From Gymnodinialimonas sp. 57CJ19 (GTDB lineage: Bacteria; Pseudomonadota; Alphaproteobacteria; Rhodobacterales; Rhodobacteraceae), in contig NZ_CP151587.1 of the NCBI RefSeq assembly GCF_038396845.1, positions 3,012,001 to 3,076,000 on the forward strand: a stretch of 64,000 nucleotides of DNA, written 5' to 3'. Each line of letters starts with the position of its first letter. Positions within the stretch are counted from its first letter, which is position 1. The notes under the pieces were generated by a model. It had not been told where the DNA came from. It ran no database searches and was given only the letters and a program-made list of their open reading frames with translations. Both the position numbers and the translations under genes were made by a program. Positions 61,857-64,000 of the stretch are shown in pieces.

Positions 61857-61901
61857 TCAAACTGTCCCGGCTCAAACTGTCCCGGCTCAAATTGTCCCGG
61901 C
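61857..61901. repeat. Three tandem 15-bp repeats upstream of agmatinase
   Basis: TCAAACTGTCCCGGC is repeated at 61857-61871 and 61872-61886, with TCAAATTGTCCCGGC at 61887-61901. They lie just upstream of the ribosome site of the agmatinase gene (minus strand), in its leader or promoter, and could change length by slippage. Confidence 0.7.
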
Positions 61902-61949
61902 GACGCTAACGCGCGGACCTCTCCCTGTCACCCCGCACCGCGCCCCTGC

Positions 61950-61972
61950 TTCATCTTGGCAAATACAACTCA
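61950..61972. repeat. Dispersed short repeat, copy 2 (core TTGGCAAATACAACTCA)
   Basis: The core at 61956-61972 is identical to 48381-48397. It lies between the HNH nuclease stop and the agmatinase repeats. Confidence 0.6.
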
Positions 61973-61995
61973 ATCCCGCAGCCAGCCACAGGGGC

Positions 61996-62598
61996 CTAAG
62001 GTTCCAATTCCGTATCCCAGTACAGAAAATCCATCCAACTCTCATGCAGATAGTTCGGAGGAAAGCGCCGCCCGTGGTTGTGCAACTCCGCCGCCTCCGG
62101 CTGCCTCGGTGCGCGCCTCAACACCAAGCCCGAATGCCGCAACGATTTCGACCCCTTGCGCAAATTGCACCGCGAACACGCCGCCACCACGTTCTCCCAC
62201 GACGTCACCCCCCCGCTGGCCCTTGGCACCACGTGGTCAAAGGTCAAATCCCCCGTCGCCCCGCAATACTGACAACTGAACTGATCGCGCAGAAACAGGT
62301 TGAACCGGGTAAAAGCCACCCGCTTTTGCGGCTTCACGTAATCCTTCAATACCACCACCGACGGAATACGGATCGTGGTCGACGGCGAATGCACAACCTC
62401 CTCGTATTCCGACACGATCTGCACGCGATCAAGGTAGACCGCCTTCACCGCCTCCTGCCACGGCCAAAGCGATAGCGGCAAATAACTCAAGGGGCGATAA
62501 TCCGCATTCAAAACCAAAGCGGGGTTCTGCTTCAATGCCCCTGGCGACCTGATAAATGATGTCTTGAAATCAATCTCTTCGCTGGCCTGCACCTGCAT
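61996..62598 (-). CDS. HNH endonuclease family protein
   Basis: A 200-aa HNH nuclease-like protein. CQYCGATGDLTFDHVVPRAS holds the CxxC and DH of the motif, followed by GGVTSWENVVAACSRCNLRKG with the Asn and second CxxC. The N-terminal PALVLNADYRPLSYLPLSLW is common to a widespread chromosomal HNH family in alphaproteobacteria, unlinked to mobile elements. The frame is open to 62748, but ATG 62598 (MQVQASEEI) begins the conserved part. The DNA substrate is unknown. Confidence 0.85.
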   Translation of the reverse strand: MQVQASEEIDFKTSFIRSPGALKQNPALVLNADYRPLSYLPLSLWPWQEAVKAVYLDRVQIVSEYEEVVHSPSTTIRIPSVVVLKDYVKPQKRVAFTRFNLFLRDQFSCQYCGATGDLTFDHVVPRASGGVTSWENVVAACSRCNLRKGSKSLRHSGLVLRRAPRQPEAAELHNHGRRFPPNYLHESWMDFLYWDTELEP

Positions 62599-62770
62599 CG
62601 CAAAGTTTCTCCACCCGGTTCGCCGCCATGGCTCCAGGGCGAGAGCACCCGCCCAAGCCGTCACTCCCACTATATCTAGGCGCGACCCTGGGGCAAGAAA
62701 AACAACATGATGTGGTCGCACCCTATGACTAGGGTGCCAATGCAACAATCAGATGACGATTAATCACCCG

Positions 62771-63436
62771 TTATCTCGGCAGTTTGTCTTTCATGAATGC
62801 CAACGCGACCGACAATCCATCGGGCGCAATCCCGTGGGCCGTGCCCTTCATGACGTGGGCATAGACCTCTTCCCACCCCGCCGCTTCCAGGCCTTCCGCG
62901 GCCTCAGGCAAAGATTGAGGCGGCACCACGTCGTCGGCATCTCCGTGGATCAACAAGACCGGGGGCCGCACAACAACCTCTTCCGCCAGCGTCTCCGGCT
63001 CCAACAACCGCCCCGAGAAGCCCACGACCGCGGCAAATTCCTCTTCCCGGCGCGGCGCCACATGCAGGGCCATCATCGTCCCTTGGCTAAAGCCCACAAT
63101 CGCCGTTTCCGCCGCACTCACCCCATGTTCCTCCATGACGTGATCCAGAAAAGCGTTCAAATCCACAACCGCACGCGCCATGCCTTCCGCCGCCGCCGCC
63201 TCGCTGGATCCGTCAATCCAGGGGATCGGAAACCACTGAAACCCCGCCGGATTCATTGCCGAGCGCTCCGGCGCATCGGGGGCCACGAAAACAGTGTTGG
63301 GCATATGGTCCGCCAAAGGATCAGCCAACCCCAGCAAATCGCGCCCATCGGCACCATAGCCGTGCAAAAACACCACAAGCGAGGTTACATCCCCAGATTG
63401 CGACGCCTTCGTCCCATAATCCAACACATCACTCAT
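62771..63436 (-). CDS. Carboxylesterase/phospholipase-type alpha/beta hydrolase
   Basis: A 221-aa serine hydrolase of the acyl-protein thioesterase/carboxylesterase group. The nucleophile elbow is IVGFSQGTMMAL; LVVFLHGYGADGRDL provides the oxyanion loop; LLIHGDADDVVP and GTAHGIAPDGL supply Asp and His. ATG 63436 overlaps the upstream glycosylase stop (ATGA), so the two genes are coupled. Confidence 0.88.
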   Translation of the reverse strand: MSDVLDYGTKASQSGDVTSLVVFLHGYGADGRDLLGLADPLADHMPNTVFVAPDAPERSAMNPAGFQWFPIPWIDGSSEAAAAEGMARAVVDLNAFLDHVMEEHGVSAAETAIVGFSQGTMMALHVAPRREEEFAAVVGFSGRLLEPETLAEEVVVRPPVLLIHGDADDVVPPQSLPEAAEGLEAAGWEEVYAHVMKGTAHGIAPDGLSVALAFMKDKLPR

Positions 63437-64000
63437 ATCGCGCCCTCTCGCTTTGTCATCTCCCGGTAGTAGGCCCAGAGCGCCCGGGCGGCAATGGCCC
63501 GCACCGGTGTCCAAGCCTCAGCCATCGCCCGCATGTCCTTTTCCGAGGGGCGCCTCTCCAGCCCAAACAACAGCTTTGCCCCCTCTTGCAGCGCCAAATC
63601 CCCCGCCGCGAAAACATCCGCATGGCCCAGGGCAAACTTGGCATAAATCTCCGCGGTCCACCGCCCGATCCCCGGCACCGCAATCAAAGTAGCCAGGACA
63701 TCCTCCACCGGGGCCCCGCGCATCGCCCCATAATCAAGGCCCGCATCGGCCAAAGCCTTGGCATAGCGCACCTTCGGTCGTGACAGCCCGCACGCCTGCA
63801 ACTGTGCCTCCGAGGCCGCCGCCACCGCCCCCTCCGCGCCGTAACCTGCCGCCAGAACCCGGCCCCATATCGCCGCCGCCGACGCGGTCGAAACCTGCTG
63901 CCCGACAATGGCGTTCAGCAACGCGCCAAACCCATCTTCCCTGCGCCGCAACGGCAGCGGGCCCGAAACCGCCTGAAACCTAGGTTCTATCCGGCACAAC
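63433..64000 (-). CDS. DNA-3-methyladenine glycosylase (AlkA-type, HhH-GPD), 5'-truncated by window
   Basis: The C-terminal ~188 residues of a HhH-GPD DNA glycosylase that excises alkylated purines. LLNAIVGQQVSTASAAAIWGR, the hairpin LIAVPGIGRWTAEIYAKFAL and catalytic Asp in VFAAGDLALQ are clear. The frame is open to the window edge, and family members are ~205-215 aa, so a short N-terminal piece is missing. It is translationally coupled to the esterase gene. Confidence 0.9.
   Translation of the reverse strand, partial: LCRIEPRFQAVSGPLPLRRREDGFGALLNAIVGQQVSTASAAAIWGRVLAAGYGAEGAVAAASEAQLQACGLSRPKVRYAKALADAGLDYGAMRGAPVEDVLATLIAVPGIGRWTAEIYAKFALGHADVFAAGDLALQEGAKLLFGLERRPSEKDMRAMAEAWTPVRAIAARALWAYYREMTKREGAI

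Noticed and set aside
61857..61901. Tandem repeats as a CRISPR array
   Set aside because: Units are 15 bp, directly adjacent and without spacers.

Overview
The window is high-G+C chromosomal DNA from an alphaproteobacterium, most probably a marine member of the Rhodobacteraceae (Roseobacter group). Supporting signs are the trgA-trgB-cysK tellurite-type locus next to a photolyase, a CckA histidine kinase with a CtrA-type TTAA-N7-TTAA box, alphaproteobacterial SOS boxes (GTTC-N7-GTTC) at recA and at a radical-SAM/UdgX pair, a DctPQM TRAP transporter with a GntR regulator, and a stand-alone methyl-tetrahydrofolate module of a split B12 methionine synthase with its reactivation protein. The species call is inference; no rRNA is present.

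Layout. 1-7844 (+) is a DNA-repair block: the 3' part of an iron-sulfur photolyase, a DUF2256 protein, a FAD-binding cryptochrome-like protein, a ligase-associated exonuclease, an ATP-dependent ligase, then a radical SAM protein and UdgX behind an SOS box that almost touches the start codon. 7924-12241 holds an MDR oxidoreductase, RsmJ and YaeQ (-), and a large FAD/NAD(P)-binding protein. 12434-18397 is a catabolic or uptake locus: hydrolase, TRAP DctP/M/Q, aldo/keto reductase and a TIGR04076-like protein on (-), with a divergent GntR regulator. 19010-23542 (+) is a sulfide detoxification cluster: persulfide-dioxygenase-like MBL enzyme, DUF442-SQR fusion, SulP transporter.

23681-29451 is a genomic island of about 5.7 kb in the 3' end of tRNA-Ser(GGA). 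It has a 61-bp imperfect direct repeat at both ends, matching integrase arm-type repeats, two tyrosine recombinases, two small wHTH proteins, an unrecognised 266-aa protein and an A+T-richer sulfotransferase gene.

29608-37332 (-) carries a tightly overlapping cysK-mscS-alaX-membrane-protein run behind trgA-trgB and a class I photolyase. 37384-49704 is core biology: DUF1330, alaS, recA, a small sulfotransferase (+), cckA, rsmB-type methyltransferase, guaB, rlmE, ppx. 50019-54752 (+) is a one-carbon/B12 cluster (DUF 'virulence factor', MetF-like reductase, methyl-THF:corrinoid methyltransferase, a 77-aa protein, RamA-like reactivator), followed by tRNA-Gly(CCC). 54926-64000 holds gph, a thioesterase, a secreted protein, the zwf-pgl-pgi operon with a candidate LacI-type operator, an agmatinase, an HNH nuclease, an esterase and the 3' part of an AlkA-type glycosylase.

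The points most worth following are the tRNA-Ser island with its unrecognised genes, the permuted-looking cryptochrome relative with DUF2256 and the FeS photolyase, the apparently leaderless SOS-controlled rSAM-UdgX pair, and paired perfect AT-rich palindromes in front of the RamA-like gene. I did not find a CRISPR array, an insertion sequence or a recognisable anti-phage system.
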